From Wenzhouxiangella sp. AB-CW3 (GTDB lineage: Bacteria; Pseudomonadota; Gammaproteobacteria; Xanthomonadales; Wenzhouxiangellaceae): a stretch of 64,000 nt of DNA. Below the pieces are notes generated by a model. It made no database searches, was not told the DNA's origin, and saw only the letters and a program-made list of their open reading frames with translations. The position numbers and the translations under genes are program-made. This document shows, piece after piece, positions 1 to 8,701 of the stretch. Numbering within the stretch: position 1 is the stretch's first letter; every line of letters starts with the position of its first letter. The stretch covers positions 697,225 through 761,224 of the forward strand of contig NZ_CP061368.1 in NCBI RefSeq assembly GCF_014725735.1, read 5' to 3'.

Positions 1-904
1 ACCAGCGCTTTTCGGTTGTGCTGAAGTCTTCAAGGCCAAGGTGGGTCGGCGTGCCGTCTTCGGCCACGACCACGCCGGCGGAATAGGGCGACGGGTTGCC
101 GTCGTGATCGCGCAGGCGGTAGACCATCAGGTCGCGCCCGTCGGCTAGCTGCAGTGCAAACCAGTCCCAGCCGGCCAGGTCGTCTGAAAGCTGGCTCGAT
201 CCCCACTCGCGGTCCAGCCAGGCGTTGCCGGTCACCAAATGCCAGCGATCACCCAGGCGAATGCGACCGTCGGTGGCCAGGCGGGTGGCCGAGTAGTAGC
301 GCGAGGCATTGCCCGGCTCCGGGCCTTTCTGGCTGTAGCCGGCATCGCCCTGCAGGACGAAGGGCTTTAGCTGTGCCATGTCCAGATCGACGGCGAAGTC
401 TCCGGCATCGGCCTTGAGCCGCCAGCCATCCTCGGTGGCCAGCACCTGCCAGTCGCGCAGCCACCAGCGGTCGGTCTCGGCGCCGGCCAGGCCGATGGCA
501 TCGCGGGCAAAGCGTTCGGCCTGGTAGAAGCGTTCCCCGGCACCATCGCTGACGGCCAGGTGCGCCATCCAGATCGCTTCGGCGGCCCAGGCGGAGTCCG
601 GCGTCGGCCCGGGATCCAGGGCGAAGCGGAACAGGGTGAACTGGAAACCGGCCGGTCCCTCCGGTCGCTCCAGGCTGCCGGTGAAATACCACCATTCGTT
701 GCGATAGCCCGGATGCAGGGCATGATCGGCCGGGAATTCCAGCGGCACGGGCCCGGTCACGCGCCGGAATTCGTCGGGTGCGGCGGTCAGCAGGCCGCTG
801 GCCTGCAGCCTTACCGGCTGCGGTTGTGCTTCGCGCGTCTGCCAGCCCAGCCAGGCAGCCAGCGCCAGCGCAATCAGCAAGACGATGACAAGATCGCGTT
901 TCAT
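1..904 (-). CDS. AttH/CrtC-type lipocalin-like protein (3' end outside window)
   Basis: The reading frame runs off the left edge, so about 301 N-terminal residues are visible. It opens with a hydrophobic segment at residues 4-18 (signal peptide or anchor) and carries NEWWYFTG near residue 69, the hallmark of the AttH/carotenoid 1,2-hydratase lipocalin fold, followed by further Trp-rich strands (DREWGSSQ near residue 230). The start is set by an ATGA overlap with the stop of the permease gene, so the two are translationally coupled. Family members of this kind commonly sit at the end of LolD/FtsX-type ABC operons and are thought to bind a lipophilic cargo on the periplasmic side. The cargo cannot be read from the sequence. 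Confidence 0.85.
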   Translation of the reverse strand, partial: MKRDLVIVLLIALALAAWLGWQTREAQPQPVRLQASGLLTAAPDEFRRVTGPVPLEFPADHALHPGYRNEWWYFTGSLERPEGPAGFQFTLFRFALDPGPTPDSAWAAEAIWMAHLAVSDGAGERFYQAERFARDAIGLAGAETDRWWLRDWQVLATEDGWRLKADAGDFAVDLDMAQLKPFVLQGDAGYSQKGPEPGNASRYYSATRLATDGRIRLGDRWHLVTGNAWLDREWGSSQLSDDLAGWDWFALQLADGRDLMVYRLRDHDGNPSPYSAGVVVAEDGTPTHLGLEDFSTTEKRW

Positions 905-3336
905 CCGCGGCTCCGCAATTCGCTCGAAGGATTGCGCGAGGCGATCTGCCAGGCCGGGTACAGGCCGGCGATCAGCCCGGCGGCCAGCGCCAGCATGAGC
1001 ATGGCGCCCAGCGGTGGCAAGGGCAGGCTCAGCGGCAGGGACCAGCCGAAAGCGCGCGGTTGCACTACCAGTGTGAGTCCGGCGTGGATGGCGATGGCCA
1101 GCGGCGCGGCGACCAGGGCGCTGGCCGCAGCCAGCCCGGTGGTCTGGCTGACCACCAGGCCGGTCAGTCCGCGCCGAGTCAGGCCCAGGGCGCGCAGGGT
1201 TGCATGGTCGCGCCGCCGCTCCAGCCCCAGCGCCAGCAGGGCGCTGACCAGGGCGATCAGCGCGATGATGCCGACCAGTGCGGCCAGTGCCCAGGAGATG
1301 CGGAAGGTGCGGTCGAACACCACCAGGGTCTGCGCGCGGACCTGCTCTGGCGTGGTGACCACGATGCGCTCGTCGATGGCCTCAAGGCGCTGACGCCAGC
1401 GCTCGATATCGCCGGTTTCGTGAAAGTACAGCCCGAGGCTGTCGCGGACCTCGTCATCGAACCAGTCGCGGTAGTCATCGGCATTCACCGCGATCGCACC
1501 CTGGTCGCTGCCGTAGTCGCGGTAAACGGCGGCAATCGGCAGACTGTGGCGATGGTCGCCCGATTCGATCACAATCTCGTCGCCGATGGTCTTGTCCTGG
1601 CGGCGGGCGAAGGGTTCGGTGACCAGTACCGCTTCGCCGGCCATGAACGCCTCGCGTGCCGGGCCCGGGTCGCCGGCGACCAGCTCGAAACCGTCCCAGG
1701 CGTCGGCCGGCAGGTCGTAGGCGATCAGCACCCGGCCGTCGGGCAGGTGATGCTGGCGCGCACTGGACACCGCGGCGATGCCCTCGAGCTCGCCGATGCG
1801 CTCGGTCAGTTCGGCATCGATGACGCCCTGGCTGACGGTGACATAGGCTTCGGCGCGCAGCAGCCGCTCGATCCAGTCATCGACGGTGACGCGAAAGCCC
1901 AGCACCATCATGCCGATGCCGGCACTCAGGGCCAGTGCCATGCTCAGTGCCGCCAGGGCCGGGGCAATGCGGCGTCGCGAGGTGGCCAGCATGCCCAGCG
2001 CGCGTCCGGCTAGCTTGTGCTTCAGCGGCCAGCGCATTAGTCGCAGAAGCAGCATGCCGGCCCGGGGGGCGAGCAGGGCACAGCCCATCAGGGCCAGGAA
2101 CAGGCCACCCAGCGCCGCGGCCAGCCCCGCCGACAGCAGGGTGACGGCCATGCCGGTGATCAGCAGGCCGGTTGCCGCCGCATATAGTCCGGGCCGTGTG
2201 CCGGTCGGGTCACGATCCTGGCGCACCAGCTGCCCGGGCGGAATCCGTCGGGCTTCCAGCCATACGGCCAGGGTGCTGCCCAGGGCCAGTGCCACCGCCA
2301 GAGCCCAGATTGCGAGGTAAAGGGTGACGGTCGGGCGGGTCTGCGCCGCCGGCACAAGCCGGTAGAGTTCGGCAATGGGCTGGCGCACCAGGGTCAGCAA
2401 CTGGTCGGCCAGCACCGTACCCAGGACGAGGCCGATCAAGGCGCCGAGCCCGGCCAGGATGAATGTCTCGGTGGCCAGCAGACCGGTGATCTGCCCGCGC
2501 GTAACCCCGACGGCGCGTAGCATGCCGACGGCGCGGCGTCGTTGCACCAGCAGAAATGACAGCACGCTGTAGATCACGAACAGGCCGACGGCCAGGCTGA
2601 GCAGGCTCATCGCGGTCAGGTTGGCGCGCATGCCCTCGGTCAGGCGGGCGGCGGCATCGCGGCGCTCGCCGGCGCTTTCGATGCGGACTCCCTCGGGCAG
2701 CTCGGCTTCCAGCCAGGCGCGGCTGCCGGCCGGTGCCTCGATCCAGCTCAGTTCTCCCTGGCGCCCGAGCACCTCCTGGGCCGAGCCGATATCCATCAGC
2801 AATCGGTCGTCCAGCGCCCGTCCGCGTGCCAGAATGGCGGTCAGTTCGAGTTGATGGTTGGCGCCGGCAATGCGCAGGTCGATATGATCGCCTTCGCTCT
2901 TCGCCAGTCGTCTGGCCGTGGCCTCGTTCATGGCCACCCCAGCTCGATTGCGCATCAGCGCATTGATCTGGTTGCCGTCCAGGCCCATGCCGGTCTCGCC
3001 GCCCACGGCAATCGGGTCGGTGGCCAGCAACTCCAGGATGCGACCGTCGTGGCGTGCTCGTGCGGCGATCGCCGGCACCAGCTCCGGTGCGCCGGGGCGG
3101 GTGGCCAGGTCGGCGAGCAGCGACTCGTCGATCCGGCCCGACGGGTGATGGACCCGGACACTGTCGCGTCCGGCCAGTTCTTCGCCGGCCAGGTCCAGTG
3201 CATTGATCAGCACATCGCGCATCAACGCCACCCCGGTCACCACGGCCACGCCGGCGGCTATGCCGACCAGGGCCAGCAGCAACTGCCCCGGGTGTCGATA
3301 GAAGAAGCGCCGCGATGACTGAACCAGCAGTCTCAT
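901..3336 (-). CDS. FtsX-like ABC transporter permease
   Basis: This 811-residue protein has the MacB/FtsX layout: an N-terminal membrane segment near residues 17-37, a large periplasmic domain, then groups of membrane helices around residues 240-480 and 680-800. The duplicated FtsX permease block fits permeases of the LolCE/MacB superfamily that extract or export lipophilic substrates. The start beginning MRLLVQSSRR is preferred over an upstream in-frame ATG at 3366, because its ATG overlaps the ATPase stop codon as ATGA. Its partner is the ATPase just upstream, and the AttH protein downstream is probably part of the same system. Confidence 0.9.
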   Translation of the reverse strand: MRLLVQSSRRFFYRHPGQLLLALVGIAAGVAVVTGVALMRDVLINALDLAGEELAGRDSVRVHHPSGRIDESLLADLATRPGAPELVPAIAARARHDGRILELLATDPIAVGGETGMGLDGNQINALMRNRAGVAMNEATARRLAKSEGDHIDLRIAGANHQLELTAILARGRALDDRLLMDIGSAQEVLGRQGELSWIEAPAGSRAWLEAELPEGVRIESAGERRDAAARLTEGMRANLTAMSLLSLAVGLFVIYSVLSFLLVQRRRAVGMLRAVGVTRGQITGLLATETFILAGLGALIGLVLGTVLADQLLTLVRQPIAELYRLVPAAQTRPTVTLYLAIWALAVALALGSTLAVWLEARRIPPGQLVRQDRDPTGTRPGLYAAATGLLITGMAVTLLSAGLAAALGGLFLALMGCALLAPRAGMLLLRLMRWPLKHKLAGRALGMLATSRRRIAPALAALSMALALSAGIGMMVLGFRVTVDDWIERLLRAEAYVTVSQGVIDAELTERIGELEGIAAVSSARQHHLPDGRVLIAYDLPADAWDGFELVAGDPGPAREAFMAGEAVLVTEPFARRQDKTIGDEIVIESGDHRHSLPIAAVYRDYGSDQGAIAVNADDYRDWFDDEVRDSLGLYFHETGDIERWRQRLEAIDERIVVTTPEQVRAQTLVVFDRTFRISWALAALVGIIALIALVSALLALGLERRRDHATLRALGLTRRGLTGLVVSQTTGLAAASALVAAPLAIAIHAGLTLVVQPRAFGWSLPLSLPLPPLGAMLMLALAAGLIAGLYPAWQIASRNPSSELRSRG

Positions 3337-4037
3337 TCGGCTTCGAGGCGGCCCTGCTTCAGCCACAGCGTGCGATTGCAGATGCGTGCCGCGTCCGGGT
3401 TGTGAGTGACCATCACCAGCGCGCAGTCGCGCCCCGCGGTGACCCGGTCGAACAGGTCGAGCACGCCGGCCGCGGTGACCTGGTCGAGCGCACCGGTGGG
3501 CTCGTCGGCCAGCAGCAGACGGGGTTCGTGGATCAGGGCCCGGGCAATGGCCACTCTTTGCTGTTCTCCGCCCGATAGTTCACCGGGCAGGCGATCCAGC
3601 AAGCGTTCGAGGCCGAGTTCTCCGGTCAGTGCCCGAAAAGTCCTGTCCTCGAGTGATTTGCCATTGAGCCACATCGGCAGTTCGATGTTTTCCGCCACGC
3701 TGAGGCTGTCAATCAGGTTGAAGTCCTGGAATACCAGGCCGATGGTGGCGGCCCTCAGCCGTGTGCGCTTGGGCTCCGGGGTACCGGCGAGATCGATGCC
3801 CGCCACCTGCACGTGCCCTTCGTCGGGCCGATCCATGCCGGCGGCCAGGTGCAGCAGGGTGGACTTGCCGGACCCCGAAGCCCCCATGACGGCCACGCGC
3901 TCTCCGGCGGCCACTTCCAGTTCGAGTCCGTCCAGGACACGGATCGTCTCACCGCCGGAAACGAAATGCCGCGAAAGCCCGCTCAGGCGCAATACCGGCT
4001 CAGCTGACACCCGCACTGCCCAGTAGGCCGCTGGCAA
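3333..4037 (-). CDS. ABC transporter ATP-binding protein, LolD/MacB type
   Basis: Single ABC ATPase domain of 234 residues. Walker A is GASGSGKST (residues 52-60), the Q-loop glutamine is at 104, the signature is LSGGEQQ (154-160), Walker B is LLLADE (174-179) and the switch histidine is H212. The length and the LSGGEQQRVAIARAL signature are typical of LolD/MacB/FtsE ATPases that pair with FtsX-type permeases, which is what follows. An alternative GTG start at 4010 would shorten the overlap with the upstream gene from 38 to 11 bp and is about equally plausible. Confidence 0.92.
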   Translation of the reverse strand: MPAAYWAVRVSAEPVLRLSGLSRHFVSGGETIRVLDGLELEVAAGERVAVMGASGSGKSTLLHLAAGMDRPDEGHVQVAGIDLAGTPEPKRTRLRAATIGLVFQDFNLIDSLSVAENIELPMWLNGKSLEDRTFRALTGELGLERLLDRLPGELSGGEQQRVAIARALIHEPRLLLADEPTGALDQVTAAGVLDLFDRVTAGRDCALVMVTHNPDAARICNRTLWLKQGRLEAE

Positions 4038-4431
4038 GCAGAACAGCGATGGCCGCCAGGGTGAGCATCAGTCGCATGCGCCGGTGCCAGCCGCTGCGGC
4101 CCTGTGCCCGCCAGGGTTCGTCGATGAACAGGTAGATGGTATACAGCGCGGCCAGCCAGAACATGGCCCAGTGCAACGGCATGACGAGGGCCGGCCAGGC
4201 CACCAGCGCGAGGGCCAGCGCCGCAATCAGCAGCCACGGGCGCGGCGGATCGTCGTCGAGATGACGCATCCACAAGTGGCCGGCCCAGAAGGCAAGCAGG
4301 ATCACCGCCCAGCTCACCAGCAGGTCAACAAGCCAGTCCGGGGAGGGGATCAGGGCAATGATCGGCAGACCCGCCAGGGGCGCCAGTCCGATCCAGCCGG
4401 TCAGTCGTGCGATCCGGGCGCTTTGTGTCAT
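4000..4431 (-). CDS. small membrane protein, DUF3429-like
   Basis: A 143-residue hydrophobic protein with about five predicted membrane helices and short charged loops (DDDPPRP, DEPWRAQGR). The size and helix pattern resemble the DUF3429 family of uncharacterised inner-membrane proteins, but I assign that family only tentatively. It is the first gene of the leftward ABC operon and its 3' end overlaps the ATPase start, so it is probably co-transcribed. Any role in the exporter is inferred from position only. Confidence 0.65.
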   Translation of the reverse strand: MTQSARIARLTGWIGLAPLAGLPIIALIPSPDWLVDLLVSWAVILLAFWAGHLWMRHLDDDPPRPWLLIAALALALVAWPALVMPLHWAMFWLAALYTIYLFIDEPWRAQGRSGWHRRMRLMLTLAAIAVLLASGLLGSAGVS

Positions 4432-4595
4432 GAACCGTTCCTCCGAGCAACAATGAACAGTGGCATCACTATAACTCGGCAGGGGTTAAACGAAAGCGAG
4501 GTGCTGTACTGCAGCGGCGGGCGGTGGTGGAACTTTTTGTCTGGCCCCCGTTCGAAACGGATGTGCTTCAAAAGACCGCTTCAGGGCGAGTAAGC

Positions 4596-4625
4596 TTGGC
4601 AAGCCGGCGAGAGTTGTGGTAGACT
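4596..4625 (+). promoter_or_regulatory. candidate sigma-70 promoter upstream of panD
   Basis: TTGGCA (4596-4601) and TAGACT (4620-4625) are separated by 18 bp. This would start a transcript near 4632 that either terminates at the hairpin at 4708-4731 or reads into panD. The -35 box matches consensus at five of six positions and the -10 box at four of six. Confidence 0.4.
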
Positions 4626-4631
4626 TGCAAC

Positions 4632-4738
4632 CAACCTTGGTAAAGCCGCAACGGAACAACTAAGGTCGCAGGGCGCGAAGCGAGGTACATCACTCCGACA
4701 TCCATTGCCCCTCCCCCTCAAAGGGGAGGGGTTTTTTT
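4632..4738 (+). ncRNA. candidate short terminated RNA or panD leader
   Basis: The 339-bp space between the leftward ABC operon and panD contains no convincing gene. It holds a plausible promoter, about 75 bp with small hairpin potential (for example ACCA-ACCT-TGGT near 4634), and a strong intrinsic terminator only 33 bp before the panD start. A promoter followed within about 110 bp by a terminator is what a small RNA, or an attenuator leader of panD-pgi, would look like. I recognise no known RNA family. Confidence 0.35.
4708..4738 (+). terminator. rho-independent terminator upstream of panD
   Basis: CCCCTCCCC (4708-4716) pairs perfectly with GGGGAGGGG (4723-4731) around a 6-nt loop, followed at once by a run of T residues. 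It faces the + strand and lies just before panD, so it ends a short upstream transcript or attenuates panD expression. Confidence 0.85.
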
Positions 4739-4770
4739 TAGATGATCGTCAAATCGCAGGGTAACCGACC

Positions 4771-5151
4771 ATGCAACTGAATATGCTCAAAGCCAAGATC
4801 CATCGCGCGACCGTGACGCGGGTCGAACTCGACTACGAGGGTTCCTGCGCGATCGACGAGGCACTGCTGGAAGCTTCTGGAATTCTCGAGTACGAACAGA
4901 TACATATCTACAATATCGCCAATGGCGAGCGGTTCGTGACCTATGCCATTCGAGCCGAGCGCGACAGCGGTGTGATTTCGGTCAACGGAGCGGCCGCGCA
5001 CAAGGCCAACGAGGGTGATCTCATCATCATTGCCGCCTACTCGCGGATGAGCGAATCGGAAGCGGCCAGTCACGAGCCCAAGCTGGTGTACCCGGATGCC
5101 GAGAACCGTATCGCACGCACCGCCGGCCGGATTCCTGTCCAGGCGGCCTGA
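4771..5151 (+). CDS. panD: aspartate 1-decarboxylase
   Basis: A 126-residue pyruvoyl enzyme making beta-alanine from L-aspartate for pantothenate and CoA synthesis in the cytoplasm. The proenzyme self-cleaves at G24-S25 (motif YEGSCAID), leaving a pyruvoyl group on S25. The familiar active-site residues K9, Y22, R54, T57 and Y58 are all present at the expected positions. The length is normal for the family. It is followed 14 bp later by pgi on the same strand, so the two may share a transcript. The intrinsic terminator just upstream suggests possible attenuation. Confidence 0.97.
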   Translation: MQLNMLKAKIHRATVTRVELDYEGSCAIDEALLEASGILEYEQIHIYNIANGERFVTYAIRAERDSGVISVNGAAAHKANEGDLIIIAAYSRMSESEAASHEPKLVYPDAENRIARTAGRIPVQAA

Positions 5152-5165
5152 GGCACCCTGACTGG

Positions 5166-6599
5166 ATGTTGCAAAAAAACGACACCCCCGGCATCGCCGA
5201 ACTCTTCGAAAGCGATCCCGGGCGAGAACAAGACTTTCGTCTCAGGCAATCGGACTGGGAACTGGACTATTCACGAATTCCGCTTGAGCGGGCGGGTCTG
5301 ACGTCACTCCATACCCTGACAGAATCGGCAGGACTGGGCGCCGCCGTCGCCCGCCTGTTCGCGGGCGAGTCGGTCAATACCAGCGAACGCCAGCCCGCCT
5401 TGCACATGGCGCTACGTGCCGAAGAAGGCAGCAGCTTTGGTCCTGGCGCCGATATGGCCACACTGCTGCGCCAGCGACAGCGTTTTATGGACCTTGCCGC
5501 GCGCCTGCATGATGGCAGCAGCGGCCTGACCGACCTGCTGCATATCGGCATCGGCGGTTCCGACCTGGGTCCGCGGCTGGTCGCCGACGCCCTCAATGCC
5601 GACGACAGCGCCGTGCGCGTGCACTGGCTGTCAACCCTGGATGGGCGGCGGTTCGAACGCTTGTGCCGCGAGCTTGATCCGGCCACCACCGGCATGGTGA
5701 TGGCCTCGAAGTCGTTTTCCACGGAAGAAACCATGACCCAGGCCAGGGCCGCGCGCCAGTGGCTGGGCGAAGGCTGGGCAAAGCGTGCATGGGCGGCCAC
5801 CGCCAATGCCGGGAGGGCTGAGGAGTTCGGGGTGCCGGCCGATCACGTGCTTGAGTTTCCGAGCTTTGTGGGTGGCCGCTACTCGCTGTGGTCCTCGGTG
5901 GGTGTAAGCGCCGCGGCGCGCATTGGACCGGAGCGTTTTCGCCGCCTGCTTGCCGGTGCCGAGCGGGCCGACCGCGAGTTTGCCCGGTCAGAGCAGGACC
6001 CGTCCATGGCCGTGGTGCTGGCCCTGCTGATGCACTATCTGCGGCGAGATCTGGATCTGAACACGCTGGGTGTTGTCAGTTATGAGCCGCGCCTGGCGCT
6101 GCTGGCCGGTCATCTGCAGCAGCTGGTCATGGAGAGCCTGGGCAAGGGTGTGGACCTGGATGACCGCCCCCTCGATGTGCCGACTGCCCCCCTGATCTAC
6201 GGTGGCCGTGGCACCGATCTTCAGCATTCCATCTTCCAGGCCCTGCACCAGGGGCGTGATACGCATCCCCTGCTGCTGGTCGGCAGCCTGCGCGACCGCC
6301 ATGCCTATCCGGAGTGGCACCAGGCCCAGTATGCCCATCTGCTGGCCCAGGCCAGGGCCTTTGCCAACGGTCGGTCCGACGGCGAAATCTACCAGAACAT
6401 GCCTGGCAATCGTCCCGTTGCCACGCTCATTGTCGACGAACTCGATAGCGACAACCTTGGCTGGCTGCTGGCCAGCCTGGAGCATGCAGTCTATGCTCTG
6501 TCGGTGCTCTGGGGCATCAATGCCTTCGACCAGTGGGGCGTGGAAGAAGGCAAGCGACTGGCCGCCGAAATTCGGTCCCGGTTGCAGTCCGGCACCTGA
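5166..6599 (+). CDS. pgi: glucose-6-phosphate isomerase
   Basis: Interconverts glucose-6-phosphate and fructose-6-phosphate. The 477-residue protein is shorter than the roughly 550-residue E. coli enzyme but keeps the core motifs: GIGGSDLGP (128-136), the phosphate-binding GGRYSLWSSVG segment (about 237-247), the histidine-bearing DLQHSIFQALHQG region, and C-terminal QWGVEEGK (456-463) with its catalytic lysine. Together with the fbp gene nearby on the opposite strand it supports gluconeogenic carbon flow. A strong hairpin follows the stop. Confidence 0.95.
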   Translation: MLQKNDTPGIAELFESDPGREQDFRLRQSDWELDYSRIPLERAGLTSLHTLTESAGLGAAVARLFAGESVNTSERQPALHMALRAEEGSSFGPGADMATLLRQRQRFMDLAARLHDGSSGLTDLLHIGIGGSDLGPRLVADALNADDSAVRVHWLSTLDGRRFERLCRELDPATTGMVMASKSFSTEETMTQARAARQWLGEGWAKRAWAATANAGRAEEFGVPADHVLEFPSFVGGRYSLWSSVGVSAAARIGPERFRRLLAGAERADREFARSEQDPSMAVVLALLMHYLRRDLDLNTLGVVSYEPRLALLAGHLQQLVMESLGKGVDLDDRPLDVPTAPLIYGGRGTDLQHSIFQALHQGRDTHPLLLVGSLRDRHAYPEWHQAQYAHLLAQARAFANGRSDGEIYQNMPGNRPVATLIVDELDSDNLGWLLASLEHAVYALSVLWGINAFDQWGVEEGKRLAAEIRSRLQSGT

Positions 6600-6605
6600 G
6601 TATCC

Positions 6606-6643
6606 CCTGAACCACTCCACGCGGACGCGTGGAGTGGTTCAGG
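6606..6643. terminator. bidirectional hairpin between convergent pgi and S9 peptidase genes
   Basis: A perfect 17-bp inverted repeat (6606-6622 with 6627-6643) closes on a 4-nt GGAC loop. It lies between two convergent genes, 7 bp after the pgi stop and 16 bp before the peptidase stop, and has no long T tract, so it probably acts as a two-way terminator or 3' end stabiliser. Confidence 0.75.
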
Positions 6644-6658
6644 ACATTCCTCATGGGA

Positions 6659-8668
6659 TCATTCGCGCGGGTGATGCCGTTCGAACCAGTCCAGAATCAG
6701 TTCCAGACGCTTGACCAGGTTGACCGGTGTGCCGGCGCGTGACAGTCCGTGGCCTTCGCCCTCGAACACGGCCAGTTCGGTTTCCACATCGTTGTTGATC
6801 AAGGCGTAGAACCACTCCTGCCCCTGGCCGATGGGCGTGATCTGGTCATCCGTGGAGTGGATGATCAGGGTAGGGGTGCGTACCTGGTCGGCATACTTCA
6901 GAGGTGAACGTCCCCAGTAGTAGTCGTAGTTTTCCCAGATCGTGCCGCCGAACTCGGCATTCATCATGGCCGGAACGTAGGCCTGGGTGCCGGCCTCGGA
7001 CACCCAGTTCGACACGCTGCGCTGGGTGACGGCTGCGCGGAAGCGATCGGTCTGCGTGGTGATCCAGTTGGTCAGAAAGCCGCCATGACTTCCCCCGGTC
7101 AGGTAAAGACGATCCACGTCGATCCAGTCGAAGCGCTGCAGGGCCTCGTCCAGGGCTTGGATGTTGTCGCGGTAGTCGACGCCACCGTAGTCCTGGTAGA
7201 CGGCCGACTGGAAGTCGAAACCGTAGCCGGTAGAGCCGCGGTAGTTGGTGAACAGCACCGCGTAGCCGGCTCCGGCCATCATCTGGAATTCATGGAACCA
7301 GCGATGTCCCCACATGCCGGCCGGGCCGCCGCGGATATTGAGAACCAGCGACCAGGGCTGGTCGGCCTCGAAGCCTTTCGGGCGCAGCAGAAAGCCGTCG
7401 ACCACCTTGTTGTCTTCGACTTCGAAGCTGAAGCGGTCCAGTTCACCAAGGTGACGCGAGGACAGCAGTTCGTCGTTGAATTCGGTCAGCCGCCGCGGCT
7501 CGAACGAGTCGTTACCGGCCAGGTGAACTTCGGCCAGACGGGTCTCGCTTTCCATCAGGAACGCCAGCGTCCGGCCATCGTCGGCGAAGCTCAAGCCATT
7601 GAGCACGGCGCCCTCTCCGATCAGAATCTCCGTGCTGCCATCGTCGTGCAGTCGCATCAGCGGATGGCTGCCGCGATAGTCGGCGCGAATGAGCGGCCGG
7701 TCGTATCCTTCCGGCCACATGGCCTCGGCCACGGACAGGTCCTGACCGTCGTGCAGCACTTCATGGGCCTCGCCGTCGATGCTGATCAGGTGCAGCTCGG
7801 TCGGACGATAGCGGTCGGACTGGTAGCTGAACGCGATCTGCTGGCCATCGGGCGAAAAGACAGGCGAGGTGGCACGACCGTCTGGAGTGGGCAGCTTGCG
7901 GTCTTCGCCACTGTCCAGGTCGAGCAGATAGATGTCCTGGTTGTGACCGCCGTCGTACTCACTTCCGCTGCGATCGGCGTTAAATGCCAGCAGGCGCCCA
8001 TCGGGCGAAACGGCCGGGTTGTTGTAATTCCACTCGCTGTCGGCGGTCAGCCGGGTCAGTTCGCCGCTTTCGAGTTCGAGCAGCCACAGCGTATTGCGGC
8101 GCTCGTCCAGCCAGCCCGCGGCCTCGGTACGATAAAGCTGGCGCGAATAGATCTTCACGTCGGCACTGGGTTCGTCGTTGTCCTCTTCGGCCTCGGTCGG
8201 GTCATCGACGGCCGGGTCGATGGACAGCGTCAGCACCATCCGTTGTCCATCTGGCAGCCAGGTGAAACCGGCAATCCGTCCCTGGCGAATGGTGGTGGCC
8301 GGCCGGGCCTCGCCGCCATCAATGGGCATGCGGTGAATCTGGGTATCGCCATCGATCGGGCGCAGAAAGGCCAGTTCGCTGCCACCCGGGGAGAAGCGCG
8401 GGTGACGGTCAGAATCGCCACTGGTGAATGACTCGGCCGGGCTCGAGCCGTCAGCGGCCACCGTCCAGATGGCCGAGTCGCGGCCGCGTCGCTCCTCGTT
8501 GACTTGGGCGCGCACGAAGGCGATGCGCCCGCCATCGCCGGCCAGTTGCGGGTCCTGGATGAACTGGAAGTCGTAGTAGTCATCCGGCGCCAGGGGCTGG
8601 ATGTCATCGGCCCAAAGGGGCAGGCAGAGTGCAAGGGCCAGTAGCAGGAAAAGCGGTATTCTTGTCAT
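6659..8668 (-). CDS. secreted S9 family prolyl-oligopeptidase-like peptidase
   Basis: A 669-residue protein with an N-terminal signal peptide (residues 1-20, ending LPLWA). An N-terminal beta-propeller-like half (TolB/PD40-type strands such as PRFSPGGSELAFL and NPAVSPDGRLLAFN) is followed by a C-terminal alpha/beta hydrolase. The catalytic triad can be placed at S527 in GGSHGG, D608 in HSTDDQITP and H640 in GEGHGLSR. This is the architecture of dipeptidyl/acylaminoacyl peptidases of clan SC, which here would cleave short peptides in the periplasm. Such enzymes are abundant in protein-degrading Xanthomonadales relatives. Confidence 0.93.
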   Translation of the reverse strand: MTRIPLFLLLALALCLPLWADDIQPLAPDDYYDFQFIQDPQLAGDGGRIAFVRAQVNEERRGRDSAIWTVAADGSSPAESFTSGDSDRHPRFSPGGSELAFLRPIDGDTQIHRMPIDGGEARPATTIRQGRIAGFTWLPDGQRMVLTLSIDPAVDDPTEAEEDNDEPSADVKIYSRQLYRTEAAGWLDERRNTLWLLELESGELTRLTADSEWNYNNPAVSPDGRLLAFNADRSGSEYDGGHNQDIYLLDLDSGEDRKLPTPDGRATSPVFSPDGQQIAFSYQSDRYRPTELHLISIDGEAHEVLHDGQDLSVAEAMWPEGYDRPLIRADYRGSHPLMRLHDDGSTEILIGEGAVLNGLSFADDGRTLAFLMESETRLAEVHLAGNDSFEPRRLTEFNDELLSSRHLGELDRFSFEVEDNKVVDGFLLRPKGFEADQPWSLVLNIRGGPAGMWGHRWFHEFQMMAGAGYAVLFTNYRGSTGYGFDFQSAVYQDYGGVDYRDNIQALDEALQRFDWIDVDRLYLTGGSHGGFLTNWITTQTDRFRAAVTQRSVSNWVSEAGTQAYVPAMMNAEFGGTIWENYDYYWGRSPLKYADQVRTPTLIIHSTDDQITPIGQGQEWFYALINNDVETELAVFEGEGHGLSRAGTPVNLVKRLELILDWFERHHPRE

Positions 8669-8701
8669 GATGTTGCCTGGGCTTGAGAGTGCCGCAACAT
8701 C

